From positions 1 to 16,838 of the forward strand of contig JBGOUJ010000093.1 of NCBI GenBank assembly GCA_041477005.1: a DNA stretch of 16,838 nt, read 5' to 3'. A program made the translations under genes and the position numbers. Shown here one piece after another: positions 15,983-16,838 of the stretch. Below the pieces are notes generated by a model, which was given only the letters and a program-made list of their open reading frames with translations, was not told the DNA's origin and did not search any database. Source of the stretch: JBGOUJ01 sp041477005 (GTDB taxonomy: Bacteria > Acidobacteriota > Terriglobia > Bryobacterales > JACQDG01). Positions within the stretch are counted from its first letter, which is position 1. Every line of letters starts with the position of its first letter.

Positions 15983-16834
15983 TCAGAACAGACTGTGAAT
16001 ACTTTCGTACTCGTTCTTGAACTTCTCGAGAACTTCCGGCATTTTCTGACGGACGCCGATGTCTTCGAAGGCGCGGTCGGCGGGGTAGGGGCTGGGGCGC
16101 TTGGTGGGAAAGATCTCCAGTCCGTACTCGTTGACGTAGAGGTCGGCGGCCTGGATGATTTCGGCGAGTGTCAGGACCTGGTCGGGCGGGCGGGGGCAGT
16201 CGGCCGGGTGATGATGGAACTCGACGGCTTCCTGAATGCACTGGGGCAGTTGCCATTTCTCGAGAACGATTCGCGACAGCCCGGCGTGGGTCATCTGGAT
16301 CACTTCTATTTCCGCCTGTTCATAGGACACCTCGCCGCGCTCGTATTGCTCGGCGATCTTGGGCAGCACGTCAGGGAAGGTGCTGAGGATCAGGAGCTTG
16401 CCGATGTCGTGAAACAGGCCGCTGGCGAAGGCGGCCTCGGCATTCTCGATGGCGACGTGGCAGACCAGGTAATGGCAGAGCAGGGCGCAGGAGAGCGAGT
16501 GCTGGGAGTAGCGGGAATAGAGGCGGGCGGGGGGCATGCGCGTCCGGCTGAGCATGCGCCGCATGGAAAACGCCAGCGCCAGGTTGCGGACCGTCGAGAA
16601 CCCGAGCATGGAAACGGCGTGACGAATGGAGGTGACCGTGGATTGCAGGCCGTAGTAGGCCGAGTTGACGCAGCGCAGGACGCTGCCGCTGAGCACGGCA
16701 TCCTTCTCGATCATGGCGGCGATCTGGGCGCTGGAGGCGTTGTTGTCGTTCAACAGTTGCATCACCCGGTTCAAGACCAGGGGCAGGGGCGGCAGATCGT
16801 CGATCGCCGCCAGAAGCTCGGCGCGGTAATCCAC
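15983..16834 (-). CDS. HDOD-domain signalling protein, start near or beyond the window edge
   Basis: A 283-residue protein consisting almost entirely of an HDOD domain, a relative of HD phosphohydrolases found in bacterial signal transduction and often linked to stress or motility control. Family features: IDDLPPLPLVLNRVMQLLND at the N-terminus, VLRCVNSAYYGL, ISxIRHAVSMLGF-type segment (SIRHAVSMLGFSTVRNLALA), and an HD motif retained as LFHDIGK (His142-Asp143). His residues at WQLPQCIQEAVEFHHHPADC are also of the family type. No receiver or GGDEF domain is attached in the visible part. The proposed GTG start (16834) lies four bases from the window end and the frame stays open beyond it, so the true start could be further upstream. 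It is a single-domain protein if that GTG is right. Confidence 0.88.
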   Translation of the reverse strand: MDYRAELLAAIDDLPPLPLVLNRVMQLLNDNNASSAQIAAMIEKDAVLSGSVLRCVNSAYYGLQSTVTSIRHAVSMLGFSTVRNLALAFSMRRMLSRTRMPPARLYSRYSQHSLSCALLCHYLVCHVAIENAEAAFASGLFHDIGKLLILSTFPDVLPKIAEQYERGEVSYEQAEIEVIQMTHAGLSRIVLEKWQLPQCIQEAVEFHHHPADCPRPPDQVLTLAEIIQAADLYVNEYGLEIFPTKRPSPYPADRAFEDIGVRQKMPEVLEKFKNEYESIHSLF

Positions 16835-16838
16835 CGCC

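Overview
This is a GC-rich bacterial chromosomal window. The best taxonomic clue is the C-terminal domain of the large secreted protein at 12426-15782, which matches the Solibacter-type C-terminal family (TIGR03437). Together with the housekeeping genes and heptamer-filled gene junctions, it points to Acidobacteriota, probably the Bryobacterales/Solibacter group. That placement is inference. I saw no insertion sequence, prophage, CRISPR array, tRNA or rRNA gene.

Left part (1-10066): a co-directional block of core genes on the + strand. It opens inside carB (large subunit of carbamoyl-phosphate synthase). Next come two decayed pieces of a second carB 3' end, one direct and one inverted, then a Trm112-like zinc peptide, a family 9 glycosyltransferase and an MsbA-like lipid flippase. 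The conserved cluster yicC-gmk-rpoZ-coaBC follows, then a family 4 uracil-DNA glycosylase and a small PCP_red-like protein. The genes serve pyrimidine/arginine precursor supply, lipopolysaccharide assembly and export, RNA turnover, GTP supply, RNA polymerase assembly, coenzyme A synthesis and uracil repair. Many junctions are tight (4-8 bp overlaps), which suggests co-transcription.

The oddest feature of this part is that three consecutive junctions (before msbA, yicC and gmk) each hold an array of 7-bp repeats. The three arrays have unrelated sequences but the same unit length. The msbA start codon is the last three bases of one array and its stop codon lies in the first unit of the next. 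None of these three genes has a visible Shine-Dalgarno sequence, whereas rpoZ, coaBC and the PCP_red-like gene do.

Middle part (10067-12361): a NarL/LuxR-type regulator on the - strand has a receiver domain lacking the phosphorylation residues and an almost leaderless promoter. Divergent from it is a putative small unit with its own promoter, a strong ribosome binding site, a 39-codon Cys/His-rich ORF, two hairpins and an intrinsic terminator. This is the best candidate for something undescribed, either as a small protein or as a structured RNA. An SGNH-hydrolase-like membrane-anchored protein follows.

Right part (12362-16838): convergent to the SGNH gene is a 1118-residue exported protein of eight BACON-like repeats plus the Solibacter C-terminal domain. 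Upstream of it, on the same strand, is an HDOD signalling protein at the window edge.
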